DNA of 64,000 nucleotides from MWH-TA3 sp044353905 (GCA_044353905.1 JBILBA010000002.1:1-64000); one strand, 5' to 3'; positions 51,061-63,595 are shown, counted from the stretch's first letter. Notes: generated by a model from the sequence alone, not told the origin. A program made the numbers and translations.

Positions 51061-51108
51061 TCGATGAATCGCCCCGCACATCGCCGAGTCGGCGCGACAC
51101 GCCACAAA

Positions 51109-51141
51109 CACTAGATGTAGTGAAATGACACGAATGTCATT
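51109..51141. repeat. Two adjacent palindromes upstream of the 27-aa gene
   Basis: CACTA-GATG-TAGTG (51109-51122) and AATGACA-CGAA-TGTCATT (51124-51141) sit one base apart. The second covers the likely -35 and part of the spacer of the 51149 promoter, the usual place for a repressor site. Confidence 0.55.
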
Positions 51142-51154
51142 CCCGACATATAGT
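51125..51154 (+). promoter_or_regulatory. Promoter of the 27-aa peptide gene
   Basis: -35 ATGACA (51125-51130), 18-nt spacer, -10 TATAGT (51149-51154). The predicted start is near 51161, giving a ~37-nt leader with SD CAGGAGGA. It is the clearest two-box promoter in the window apart from that of rpoB. Confidence 0.6.
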
Positions 51155-51197
51155 GTTTTCTCTACGGCACTCCCGCCGCAAACCTTCAGGAGGAACT

Positions 51198-51281
51198 ATG
51201 GACTTCGACAACGACAGCGTTGGCGGCTATGCGGTTCCCGTCGACCCGATGGACCTGCTGCAGTGCGATAGCTGCCAGTAA
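51198..51281 (+). CDS. 27-aa peptide ending in Cys-x-x-Cys-Gln
   Basis: A 27-codon frame (ATG 51198, TAA 51279) with a textbook SD (AGGAGGA, 5 nt upstream). The acidic N-terminus MDFDNDSVGGY is followed by AVPVDPMDLL and the C-terminal QCDSCQ. It has its own promoter with palindromes and a 15-bp terminator, so a real monocistronic gene is strongly suggested. No maturation enzyme sits next to it, and no export signal is visible. The Cys pair and the PVDPMD motif could bind metal, be redox-active, or belong to a modified or signalling peptide. It is not recognised as a named family here. Confidence 0.7.
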   Translation: MDFDNDSVGGYAVPVDPMDLLQCDSCQ

Positions 51282-51295
51282 ATAGCTGAAGCCTC

Positions 51296-51335
51296 AAGAA
51301 CCCCGGCCACTTCGATGTGGCCGGGGTTCTTCTTT
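51296..51335 (+). terminator. Strong terminator after the 27-aa gene
   Basis: A 15-bp perfect stem starting AAGAACCCCGGCC (51296-51310 with 51317-51331), a 6-nt loop TTCGAT, and a CTTTT tail. One of the strongest terminators in the window. Confidence 0.88.
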
Positions 51336-51384
51336 TCCCTCTCGGAATCGGCGCGGGTCAGCAACGGTATGTTGACATACGCGG

Positions 51385-51390
51385 AATAAT
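51385..51390 (+). promoter_or_regulatory. Leaderless -10 of the Nudix-like gene
   Basis: AATAAT ends 6 nt before ATG 51397. A TTGACA nearby (51372-51377) is too close to act as its -35. Confidence 0.4.
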
Positions 51391-51396
51391 GAAGTC

Positions 51397-51924
51397 ATGA
51401 GCGACGTGCGCACGCCAGACCCGGCCTGGTTTTCCGACGAGGAATTCGAGGGCGTTCGCCGCAGGCTTCCTCTTTTATATGTCGAGGCTGTGCCCGTTCG
51501 CGTCGACGATGACGGTTTCGTCACGGACGTGGGACTTCTCATTCGCGTCGACGAGTACGGAGAAATGCGTTCCGCACTCGTTGCCGGTCGTGTGAAGTTC
51601 GGTGAATCGGTTCGCGACGCGCTGAGTCGCAACCTGGCAAAAGATCTTGGGGCACTCGCGTTTCCCCGGATGCCCAACAGCGTGGTGCCCGCGACCGTCG
51701 CCGAATACTTCCCGTTCCCCGGTCGGCTTGTCGATGAACGCCAACACGCGGTCTCGCTCGTGTTCGTCGTGCCGGTGACGGGCGAGGCTCAACCTCGACA
51801 GGATGCGCTCGACATTCGCTGGATCCCCGTCCACGACGCCGTGCGGGATTCGATTGACGGAGAGTTCGTGGGTGGCCGAGGCGCGGTCCTTCGCGCTGCG
51901 TTGGCAACAGTTTCTTTCAGATAA
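51397..51924 (+). CDS. Nudix-fold protein, DUF4916 type, degenerate Nudix box
   Basis: A 175-aa protein with a Nudix fold. The box region GRVKFGESVRDALSRNLAKD keeps the GX5EX7R spacing, but the catalytic REUXEE Glu residues are replaced (RNLAKD). That pattern is characteristic of DUF4916 members and predicts loss of ordinary Nudix hydrolysis. It may bind a nucleotide instead. Function unknown. Confidence 0.82.
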   Translation: MSDVRTPDPAWFSDEEFEGVRRRLPLLYVEAVPVRVDDDGFVTDVGLLIRVDEYGEMRSALVAGRVKFGESVRDALSRNLAKDLGALAFPRMPNSVVPATVAEYFPFPGRLVDERQHAVSLVFVVPVTGEAQPRQDALDIRWIPVHDAVRDSIDGEFVGGRGAVLRAALATVSFR

Positions 51925-52051
51925 CAGTCGAAATGGTCTGCAGAGGACCCGCGTAACGTCGTTTGATTGCGTTTGGGCCCGCTTGACGCATGAAGTCTGT
52001 GATTGTGACCGAGAATCACGCAATTCCCTGTTGTTCTGGCGTAATTGGTCG

Positions 52052-52057
52052 TACAGT
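52052..52057 (+). promoter_or_regulatory. Candidate -10 of the decarboxylase gene
   Basis: TACAGT lies 29 nt before ATG 52086, followed by an SD-like GGAGG. A TTGTTC 15 nt upstream is a poor -35. GTGATT / AATCAC (51999-52019) form a 6-bp inverted repeat further upstream. Confidence 0.35.
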
Positions 52058-52085
52058 ATTTTTTGTTCACTCTGACGGAGGCCTG

Positions 52086-53465
52086 ATGACCGACCCACTG
52101 CGCATGCACATTCACGATGATGCTACGGCTGCGCTCCGCGAACGAATCTTTGACTACGCACGTGACCGTATGCAGTTGGACCCGCCGCCGTTGGACAAGG
52201 GGATGCCTTTTGCCGAGATGCGAGCCATCATGCCCGACACCGTTACCGAAGCGGGAATCGGTGGCGACCGGGCGCTCGACCTTTTCGGCGAGATCCTCGC
52301 CCCCGCGTCGATGTCCACCGACCACCCCGCGATGGTGTCGTTCATCCCCGTCGCACCGACCGAGGCATCAATCCTGTTCGACCTCGTGGTTTCGGCCTCG
52401 TGCATCTTTGGCGGATCGTGGCTCGAAGGTGCCGGCGCGATTTACGCCGAAAACGAAGTACTGAAGTTCCTCGCCACCGAGGCCGGCCTTCCCGACGGTG
52501 CTGGCGGGGTGTTTGTCCAAGGAGGGACCAACGGAAATCTGTCCGCTCTCGTGGCCGCGCGTTTCGATGCCGAGCAACGATTGGCCGACGCCGGAAAGTC
52601 TCGTCCCGCTCGATGGAGTTTCGTTGCTTCGGAAGAGGCGCACTCGTCGCTTGCCCACTCCGCCCGGGTCATGGATGTCGACGTCATCAAGGTTCCGGTC
52701 GGAGCCGACGGTCGCATGACCGGAGCCGACATCGAGAAGGCCGTTGGTAACTCGTGGGACAACGTCTTTGCCATCGTCGCCACGGGTGGAACGACGAATT
52801 TTGGAATCGTCGATGACATCGCGTCGGTTGTCACGACCGCAAGGGGACACGGCATCTGGGTCCACGTCGATGGCGCCTACGGACTTGCGGGAATGTTCGC
52901 ACCAAGCACCAAGCCATACTTTGACGGATTGGGTGGTGTTGATTCGTTCATCGTCGATCCGCACAAGTGGCTGTACGCGCCGTACGACTCGTGTGCCCTG
53001 ATCTATCGGAACCCGTCGATTGGACGTGCCGCACACACTCAGCACGCTTCGTACCTCGACGTACTGACCGATACCGACGAGTGGAATCCTTCTGATTTCG
53101 CCGTGCACCTTTCGCGCCGCGCCCGCGGTTTGCCGCTGTGGTTCTCGCTCGCGACGCACGGAGTCGCCGCGTACCGGGAGGCAATTGAGTCGAACAACAT
53201 CGTTGCGCGCGATATCGCCGAGGTCATTCGCAACAGTGATCACCTCGAACTCGTGCGCGATCCGATGCTCTCGGTCGTCGTGTTCCGCCGCATCGGGTGG
53301 ACCCAAGACGACTACACCGCGTGGAGTGACGAACTCTGGGAGTCCGGCAGGGCCGCCTGTTTCCCGTCGAAGTACAAGGGTGAACCGGTCTTGCGATTCG
53401 CCATTGTCAATCCCCGCACGACCGTCGACATCCTCATGGAACTCGTCGAAAGCCTCAAGGGCTGA
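52086..53465 (+). CDS. PLP-dependent group II amino acid decarboxylase
   Basis: A 459-aa fold-type I enzyme of the aromatic/glutamate/diaminobutyrate decarboxylase group. PLP Lys is in VDPHKWLY, the Asp contact in WVHVDGAYG, and FVQGGTNGNLSAL binds the cofactor phosphate. The start is ATG 52086; a longer frame to 51990 lacks family residues. The substrate cannot be read from sequence. Five bases later an agmatine deiminase begins, which hints at amine metabolism, but group II enzymes are not the usual arginine decarboxylases. Confidence 0.9.
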   Translation: MTDPLRMHIHDDATAALRERIFDYARDRMQLDPPPLDKGMPFAEMRAIMPDTVTEAGIGGDRALDLFGEILAPASMSTDHPAMVSFIPVAPTEASILFDLVVSASCIFGGSWLEGAGAIYAENEVLKFLATEAGLPDGAGGVFVQGGTNGNLSALVAARFDAEQRLADAGKSRPARWSFVASEEAHSSLAHSARVMDVDVIKVPVGADGRMTGADIEKAVGNSWDNVFAIVATGGTTNFGIVDDIASVVTTARGHGIWVHVDGAYGLAGMFAPSTKPYFDGLGGVDSFIVDPHKWLYAPYDSCALIYRNPSIGRAAHTQHASYLDVLTDTDEWNPSDFAVHLSRRARGLPLWFSLATHGVAAYREAIESNNIVARDIAEVIRNSDHLELVRDPMLSVVVFRRIGWTQDDYTAWSDELWESGRAACFPSKYKGEPVLRFAIVNPRTTVDILMELVESLKG

Positions 53466-53470
53466 TCGCC

Positions 53471-54466
53471 ATGACGCGTTGGCCAGCTGAGTGGGAACGC
53501 CACGAGCGGACGTGGATGGCGTGGCCGTCCACCGGATACTCCCTCGGTGACACCGAGGTTGACGTCGCAGAGGCACGCGGTGCGTGGGCATCGGTCGCCA
53601 ACGCGATTGTGAAGTTCGAACCCGTGACGATGGTGGTCGACCCGTCCGCCGTCGCTGTCGCGCGCGAGTGGCTCGACGAGCGCGTTGACATCGTCGAGGC
53701 CGAACTCGACGATGCGTGGATGCGAGACATCGGACCCACCTTCGTCAAAGGGACGGGCGACGCACTGCTCGGAGTCGATTGGATCTTCAACGGCTGGGGC
53801 GCACAGTCTTGGGCGACGTGGGAGCACGATGCGAACATCGGCCGCACGGTTCTGGCCTCGGCCGACGTCCCCGTCATCTCGTCGTCTCTTACCAATGAGG
53901 GTGGTGGAATCCACACGAACGGAGACGGAACGATTCTCGTGACCGAGACCGTTCAGCTCGACGCGGGTCGAAACCCGGGTTGGAGTCGTGACGAGGTCGA
54001 ACGCGAACTGTTCGACACGCTCGGCGCGACGCGATTCGTCTGGCTTCCGCGCGGACTGACTCGTGACTATGACGATTTTGGAACCCGCGGTCACGTCGAC
54101 ATCGTCGCCGCGTTCTGCAATCCGACGACCGTTCTGTACCACGACCAGCGGAACCCCGAACACCCCGATTTCGCGGTGTCGGAACAGGTTCGCACGCTGC
54201 TCGCGGCGGAAGGGTTCGACCTCATCGCGGTGCCGGCGCCCGACACACTGCGCGACGACGAGGGCTTTGTCGACTACTCGTACATCAATCACTACGTGTG
54301 TAACGGGGCCGTCATCTTGTGTGGATTCGACGACGCGGGCGACGAGGTCGCGAAGGGAATTCTCGAAAAGGCGTATCCGGGACGGACAGTCGAGCTGGTC
54401 GACGCCCGGGCACTCTTCGCGCGCGGCGGCGGCATTCACTGCATCACACAGCAACAGCCCGCTTAG
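53471..54466 (+). CDS. Agmatine deiminase family protein
   Basis: A 331-aa guanidine-modifying enzyme. The catalytic Cys is in GGIHCITQQQP at the C-terminus; NEGGGIHTNGDG and GTRGHVDIVAAF carry the Glu/His residues. Agmatine deiminase gives N-carbamoylputrescine. Overlap-level spacing with the decarboxylase indicates one operon. No N-carbamoylputrescine amidohydrolase is present in the window, and the stop overlaps the SprT-like gene stop (TTAG). Confidence 0.93.
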   Translation: MTRWPAEWERHERTWMAWPSTGYSLGDTEVDVAEARGAWASVANAIVKFEPVTMVVDPSAVAVAREWLDERVDIVEAELDDAWMRDIGPTFVKGTGDALLGVDWIFNGWGAQSWATWEHDANIGRTVLASADVPVISSSLTNEGGGIHTNGDGTILVTETVQLDAGRNPGWSRDEVERELFDTLGATRFVWLPRGLTRDYDDFGTRGHVDIVAAFCNPTTVLYHDQRNPEHPDFAVSEQVRTLLAAEGFDLIAVPAPDTLRDDEGFVDYSYINHYVCNGAVILCGFDDAGDEVAKGILEKAYPGRTVELVDARALFARGGGIHCITQQQPA

Positions 54467-54924
54467 CCCAGCAACTCCCAGTTGATGAGGTGCTGACGCG
54501 AGAAGCGCGGATTGCACACGACACACGACGCGACCATGTTCCGCGGCTTGCGGTAGCGAAGCACGACGTGCCCAACGGAACAGGTTCCGCGCCACCGAGC
54601 GAGGTGGTCGGGCGTCGGACCGGTGTGGCGCACCCAGCCGGTGTACCCCAACGACCGAGCGGTGTCGAGCCACTTTTGGCTGTGATTGTGTTTTTTGCCG
54701 CAGAGTGCGTGTGCGATCTCGTGAAGGAGTGTCTGCTCGGCGTCGTCGATTGACCCTAGCGACGTGATGTGCCTCGACAACGAGATTTCGTGCTTGTCGT
54801 GATGGCACGCTCCGGCTCTGCGACGGGCGTGGTCCCACCGGAACACCCACTGGTCTGTGGAATGGGACAAGTGCGTGGCGATCAGTCTCTCGGCGAGGAC
54901 TCGCACGTCATCCAGTTCGTTCAC
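54463..54924 (-). CDS. SprT-like zinc metallopeptidase-fold protein
   Basis: A protein of about 153 aa. The active-site motif HEIAH is in LLHEIAHALCG, and a C-terminal CVVCN plus an upstream Cys (GTCSVGH) could bind a second zinc, as in SprT/Spartan-type proteins. GTG 54924 is preferred because TAGGCT ends 7 nt before it; ATG 54930 or a GTG at 54948 are alternatives. Cellular role unknown. Confidence 0.8.
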   Translation of the reverse strand: MNELDDVRVLAERLIATHLSHSTDQWVFRWDHARRRAGACHHDKHEISLSRHITSLGSIDDAEQTLLHEIAHALCGKKHNHSQKWLDTARSLGYTGWVRHTGPTPDHLARWRGTCSVGHVVLRYRKPRNMVASCVVCNPRFSRQHLINWELLG

Positions 54925-54931
54925 AGCCATC

Positions 54932-54937
54932 AGCCTA
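54932..54937 (-). promoter_or_regulatory. Leaderless -10 of the SprT-like gene
   Basis: On the minus strand TAGGCT ends 7 nt before GTG 54924; it would lie inside the coding region if translation started at 54948. Confidence 0.4.
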
Positions 54938-54993
54938 ATTTCGGGCACCCGCGCAAATGGCAGAACCGCCGAAGGTCGCCCCTGATTCCCGGG

Positions 54994-55845
54994 TTACGAG
55001 CGGAACAGTTTTCGCGCTGGCGGTGGAGAGTCGATCGCCGTGTTGTCGGTGACGATGGTGGCGCTCGCCGACCACGCGACGGCGTCCGGGCCGGCGATGA
55101 GTCCGGTCGGGTGTGGCCCTTTGCCCGCGAGCGCTGACACCCACGGCGGAATGGACCCACTCGCGAGGGCTCCGAGCACGACATTTCCGAAGCGTTTGCT
55201 GTTGGCGACACCCTGCTCGGCGACACCGAATGCGTCCCCGAACACAAAGCGAAGCGTCGCGAGCTGTCCGCGGGCGAACGACATCGGTGGACCATCGGCG
55301 ACGTTCGCGACAACAAGTCCGCTGGGTGCCAACAACGCCTTGATAGCCGAATAGAACTCGACGCTCGTCACGTGCGCGGGGGTTCGTGCACCGCGAAAGA
55401 CATCGACGACAACGAGGTCGACCTGGCCGAGTAACCCGTTCGGCAACGACTCCATGACCTCGCGGGCGTCGCCGTAGCGGCATCGGATGGAAGCACCGCG
55501 GGGAAGCGGGCAGTGTTCGCGGACGAAATCGATGAGGTCGCGTTCGATCTCGATGACCTGTTGCCTAGATCCGGGCCGCGTCGCCTCGACGTAGCGAGGG
55601 ATTGTCAGAGCGCCCGCACCGAGGTGCAGAGCCGTGATTGATTGGCCCGCGGGGAACGCTGCGTCGATGACGTGACCCATCCGCGCGATGTATTCAAACT
55701 GCAGAGCCGTCGGGTCGGCCAGGTCGACGTGCGACTGCGGGGTTTCATCGATCGACAACACCCACGAGCCCGGTCGCCACTGGTCGGGTTCAAGACTCGC
55801 GATGAGTCCACTGCTCGCGAGTCGATGAGTGAACGCCTCGACCAT
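54994..55845 (-). CDS. Spermidine synthase-like methyltransferase-fold protein
   Basis: A 283-aa protein with a SAM/dcSAM-binding Rossmann fold: LHLGAGALTIPRYV (motif I), VIEIERDLIDF and YGDAREVM. At the place of the spermidine-synthase DxSDP motif it has VDVFRGARTPAHV, so the amine-binding residues are changed and true spermidine synthase activity is doubtful. Start ATG 55845 is backed by a GAGAAT box 6 nt upstream. It is divergent from rpoB. Confidence 0.8.
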   Translation of the reverse strand: MVEAFTHRLASSGLIASLEPDQWRPGSWVLSIDETPQSHVDLADPTALQFEYIARMGHVIDAAFPAGQSITALHLGAGALTIPRYVEATRPGSRQQVIEIERDLIDFVREHCPLPRGASIRCRYGDAREVMESLPNGLLGQVDLVVVDVFRGARTPAHVTSVEFYSAIKALLAPSGLVVANVADGPPMSFARGQLATLRFVFGDAFGVAEQGVANSKRFGNVVLGALASGSIPPWVSALAGKGPHPTGLIAGPDAVAWSASATIVTDNTAIDSPPPARKLFRS

Positions 55846-55851
55846 GGGGCA

Positions 55852-55857
55852 ATTCTC
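55852..55857 (-). promoter_or_regulatory. Leaderless -10 of the SpeE-like gene
   Basis: On the minus strand GAGAAT ends 6 nt before ATG 55845. Confidence 0.45.
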
Positions 55858-55898
55858 GCCCACGGCACGTGCCCAAACAATCGTTACCAATTCGGAAC

Positions 55899-55927
55899 TT
55901 TACAATTCACCAAAAGGGGTGTACCGT
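55899..55927 (+). promoter_or_regulatory. Promoter of rpoB-rpoC
   Basis: -35 TTTACA (55899-55904), 17-nt spacer, -10 TACCGT (55922-55927). Predicted start near 55934, so rpoB would have a ~126-nt leader that includes GC-rich dyads (around 55970-56020). An SD AAAGGA lies 6 nt before the GTG. Confidence 0.5.
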
Positions 55928-56059
55928 AGCAAGTTGCGCTTCATTCTGCTCGGGAATCATATTGCGGACTCCCGACTCACCCGTAAATAGTGGCGGGTTC
56001 ATGACGCTTCCCAATGCTCAAACACTGTATCAAGGGCCCCGCCCGTAAAGGAAATATCT

Positions 56060-59000
56060 GTGGCTGTTAAGAAGAAAAACCAGGGGACCGGACGCGACGC
56101 GAATCGAGTGTCGTTTGCCAAGGTGACCGACGCGCTCACCGTTCCGGACCTCCTCGCTCTTCAGACCGAAAGCTTCGCCTGGTTGATTGGGACCGATGGT
56201 TCCGATGCAAAGTCGGGACTAGAAGAAATCTTCGAAGAGATTTCTCCGATCGAGAACGACCGCATGCAGCTGTCGTTCACGAACCCGTACCTCGAGGAAA
56301 AGAAGCACGAACTCGACGAGTGCAAGGAACGCGGCAAGACCTACGCCGCTCCTCTCTACGTCGAGGCCGAGTTCATGAACCACGACACGGGTGAAATCAA
56401 GACCCAGACCGTGTTCATGGGTGACTTCCCCCTCATGACCCCCAAGGGCACGTTCGTTATCAACGGAACCGAGCGCGTCGTTGTGTCGCAGCTCGTTCGT
56501 AGCCCCGGTGTCTACTTCGAGAAGGTCGACGACAAGACGACCGACAAGGACCTCTTCTCGTGCCGCGTTATCCCTAGCCGCGGCGCCTGGCTCGAATTCG
56601 AAATCGACAAGCGCGATCAGATCGGTGTTCGCATCGACCGCAAGCGTCGCCAGTCGGTGACGGTCTTCCTCAAGGCTCTCGGCATGACCCGCGAAGAGAT
56701 CGAAAAGGAATTCGCCGGGTCGTACACGATGGAAGAGACCCTCAGCCACGACAACATCCTGACCGCCGAAGACGCACTCAAGGACATCTACAAGAAGCTT
56801 CGTCCGGGCGAGCAGGTTGCGCTCGAAGCCGCTCGTTCGCTTCTCGACAACTTCTACTTCAACTCGAAGCGATTCGACCTCGCGAAGGTCGGCCGGTACA
56901 AGCTCAACCGCAAGCTTGGTCTTGAACTTCCCGTGACCGAGTCGGTACTCACGCTGTCTGATATCAAGGCGACGATCAAGTACCTCATTGCTCTGCACGA
57001 AGGCAAGGCGACCATCGCCGGCAAGCGCGCGGGCAAGAACGTCGAAATCATGCTGGGAACCGACGACATCGACCACTTCGGTAACCGTCGAATCCGCGCC
57101 GTCGGCGAGCTCATCCAGAACCAGATCCGCACGGGTCTGTCTCGGATGGAGCGCGTTGTTCGCGAGCGCATGACCACGCAGGACGTCGAGGCCATCACGC
57201 CCCAGACGCTCATCAATATCCGTCCCGTGACCGCGGCGATCAAAGAATTCTTCGGAACCTCGCAGCTCTCGCAGTTCATGGACCAGAACAACCCGCTCGC
57301 CGGGCTCACCCACAAGCGTCGACTCTCGGCGCTTGGACCCGGCGGACTCTCGCGTGAGCGTGCCGGTGTCGAGGTGCGAGACGTTCACCCGTCGCACTAC
57401 GGACGTATGTGCCCGATTGAAACTCCGGAAGGCCCGAACATCGGTCTGATTGGTTCGCTCGCGTCGTTCGCTCGAATCAACTCGTTCGGTTTCATCGAAA
57501 CTCCCTATCGCCAGGTCGTCAACGGCAAGGTCACCAACAAGATTGACTACTTGACCGCCAGTGACGAGGACGAGCACATCGTCGCCCAAGCCGGTTCGCC
57601 GGTGAATGCCGATGGGACTCTCGCCGAAGAGCGTGTACTCGTTCGAATCAAGGGTGGAGAGGTCGACACCGTTCCCGCGAACCGCGTCGACTACATGGAC
57701 GTTTCGCCGCGCCAGATGGTGTCGATCGCGACGTCGCTCATTCCGTTCCTCGAGCACGACGATGCAAACCGCGCACTCATGGGTGCGAACATGCAGCGTC
57801 AGGCCGTCCCGCTTCTTCGCTCCGAGGCTCCGATTGTCGGAACCGGAATGGAGTCGTACGCGGCTGTTGACGCCGGTGACGTACTCATCGCACTCCACGC
57901 CGGTATTGTCACCGAGGTCTCGGGCGATCACGTCCACGTCCTCAACGACAACGGCGGTAAAGACGGCGTTCCCGTCACGTCCGAGTATGTGCTTCGCAAG
58001 TTCGAGCGCTCGAACCAGGGCACGAACTTCAACCACCGCCTCGTTGTATCCGAAGGGGACAAGGTCGCCAAGGGCGGCGTTCTCGCTGACGGCCCAGCGA
58101 CGGAAAACGGCGAGCTCGCTCTCGGGAAGAACCTCCTCGTGGCTTTCATGTCATGGGAAGGCCACAACTTCGAAGACGCGATCATCCTCAGCCAGAACCT
58201 CGTCAAGGACGACACGCTCTCGTCGATTCACATCGAGGAATACGACGTTGACGCCCGCGACACCAAGCTCGGACCGCAGGAAATCACGCGCGACATCCCC
58301 AACCAGTCGCAGGAGAGCCTTGCTCACCTCGACGAAGAGGGAATTGTGCGAATTGGTGCCGAGGTCCGCGCCGGAGACATCCTCGTCGGACGCATCACGC
58401 CAAAGGGTGAAACCGAACTGACCGCCGAAGAACGACTTCTTCGCGCTATCTTCGCCGAAAAGGGCAAGGAAGTTCGTGATTCGTCTCTTCGTGTTCCGCA
58501 CGGCGAGCACGGAACCGTCATCGACGTCAAGATCTTCGACTCCAACGAAGAAGACGACGAGCTCGGTAACGGCGTCCTCAAGAAGGTCATCGTCTACATC
58601 GCCCAGAAGCGCAAGATCTCGGAGGGCGACAAGCTCGCCGGTCGACACGGCAACAAGGGTGTCATCGCCAAGATCCTGCCGGTCGAAGACATGCCGTTCC
58701 TCGAAGACGGAACCCCGGTCGATGTCGTCCTCAACCCGCTCGGTGTCCCCGGACGAATGAACTTCGGTCAGGTCCTCGAACTTCACCTCGGTTGGGCAGC
58801 CAAGCAGGGGTGGAAGGTCAACGGAAACCCCGACTGGGCGAAGTTCCTCCCCGAGGAAGCACGCGAAATCGCTCCCGGCACCAAGGTCGCAACCCCCGTC
58901 TTCGACGGTGCAAGCGAAGTCGAAATCGCGGGTCTTCTGGACTCGACGCTTCCTCGTGTCAACGGACAGCAGCTCATCGGTTCGTCCGGTAAAGCGCAGT

Positions 59001-59506
59001 TGTTCAACGGCCGCACCGGTGAACCGTTCCCCGATCCCATCTCGGTCGGATACATGTACATCCTCAAGTTGCACCACCTCGTCGACGACAAGATTCACGC
59101 TCGTTCGACGGGACCGTACTCGATGATCACGCAGCAGCCGCTGGGTGGAAAAGCGCAGTTCGGTGGACAACGATTTGGCGAGATGGAGGTGTGGGCCCTC
59201 GAGGCCTATGGCGCTTCCTATGCTCTGCAAGAGCTCCTCACGATCAAGTCCGACGACATCGCCGGTCGAGTCAAGGTGTACGAAGCCATCGTCAAGGGAC
59301 TCAACATTCAGGAACCTGGTATCCCTGAGTCGTTCAAGGTCCTCATGAAGGAAATGCAGTCCCTCGGACTCAACGTCGAGGTACTCGACGGTGCCGAGAA
59401 CCCTGTCAACCTTCGTGACACGGCGGACGACGCCGACCGCGCAACCGCATCGCTGGGTGTCAACATCGCCCGCGAAGAGTCCGCTGCCGTGGACTTCGCC
59501 GAGTAG
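56060..59506 (+). CDS. rpoB: RNA polymerase beta subunit
   Basis: An 1148-aa subunit forming half of the active cleft. The rifampicin region (SQFMDQNNPLAGLTHKRR through LSALGPGG) has the wild-type residues of sensitive actinobacteria. C-terminal DKIHARSTGPYSMITQQPLG is typical. GTG start with SD AAAGGA. No ribosomal L10/L7-L12 genes precede it, unlike many bacteria; a divergent SpeE-like gene does. Confidence 0.99.
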   Translation: MAVKKKNQGTGRDANRVSFAKVTDALTVPDLLALQTESFAWLIGTDGSDAKSGLEEIFEEISPIENDRMQLSFTNPYLEEKKHELDECKERGKTYAAPLYVEAEFMNHDTGEIKTQTVFMGDFPLMTPKGTFVINGTERVVVSQLVRSPGVYFEKVDDKTTDKDLFSCRVIPSRGAWLEFEIDKRDQIGVRIDRKRRQSVTVFLKALGMTREEIEKEFAGSYTMEETLSHDNILTAEDALKDIYKKLRPGEQVALEAARSLLDNFYFNSKRFDLAKVGRYKLNRKLGLELPVTESVLTLSDIKATIKYLIALHEGKATIAGKRAGKNVEIMLGTDDIDHFGNRRIRAVGELIQNQIRTGLSRMERVVRERMTTQDVEAITPQTLINIRPVTAAIKEFFGTSQLSQFMDQNNPLAGLTHKRRLSALGPGGLSRERAGVEVRDVHPSHYGRMCPIETPEGPNIGLIGSLASFARINSFGFIETPYRQVVNGKVTNKIDYLTASDEDEHIVAQAGSPVNADGTLAEERVLVRIKGGEVDTVPANRVDYMDVSPRQMVSIATSLIPFLEHDDANRALMGANMQRQAVPLLRSEAPIVGTGMESYAAVDAGDVLIALHAGIVTEVSGDHVHVLNDNGGKDGVPVTSEYVLRKFERSNQGTNFNHRLVVSEGDKVAKGGVLADGPATENGELALGKNLLVAFMSWEGHNFEDAIILSQNLVKDDTLSSIHIEEYDVDARDTKLGPQEITRDIPNQSQESLAHLDEEGIVRIGAEVRAGDILVGRITPKGETELTAEERLLRAIFAEKGKEVRDSSLRVPHGEHGTVIDVKIFDSNEEDDELGNGVLKKVIVYIAQKRKISEGDKLAGRHGNKGVIAKILPVEDMPFLEDGTPVDVVLNPLGVPGRMNFGQVLELHLGWAAKQGWKVNGNPDWAKFLPEEAREIAPGTKVATPVFDGASEVEIAGLLDSTLPRVNGQQLIGSSGKAQLFNGRTGEPFPDPISVGYMYILKLHHLVDDKIHARSTGPYSMITQQPLGGKAQFGGQRFGEMEVWALEAYGASYALQELLTIKSDDIAGRVKVYEAIVKGLNIQEPGIPESFKVLMKEMQSLGLNVEVLDGAENPVNLRDTADDADRATASLGVNIAREESAAVDFAE

Positions 59507-59551
59507 GCACCCCCAGAGAACTGACTATCGAGAAATACGGAAGAGAAAAAA

Positions 59552-63496
<3,945 letters not shown>

Positions 63497-63511
63497 ACCT
63501 CTAGACACGTT

Positions 63512-63537
63512 CGGGGTGGGCCTTCGGGTTCACCCCG
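63512..63537 (+). terminator. Terminator of rpoB-rpoC
   Basis: An 11-bp stem (CGGGGTGGGCC / GGTTCACCCCG, two G-U pairs) closed by a TTCG tetraloop, followed by a weak T-rich run. Confidence 0.7.
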
Positions 63538-63583
63538 TTCGTCGTTTCTGGGGAGGACGCCGACGGGGGAGGCGCACCACCGA

Positions 63584-63589
63584 TACGGT
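63584..63589 (+). promoter_or_regulatory. Leaderless -10 of the prepilin peptidase gene
   Basis: TACGGT ends 6 nt before ATG 63596. Confidence 0.5.
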
Positions 63590-63595
63590 CGAGCG

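Noticed and set aside
51372..51377. TTGACA as -35 of the Nudix-like gene
   Set aside because: Only 7 nt separate it from the AATAAT box, too short for a sigma-70-type promoter.
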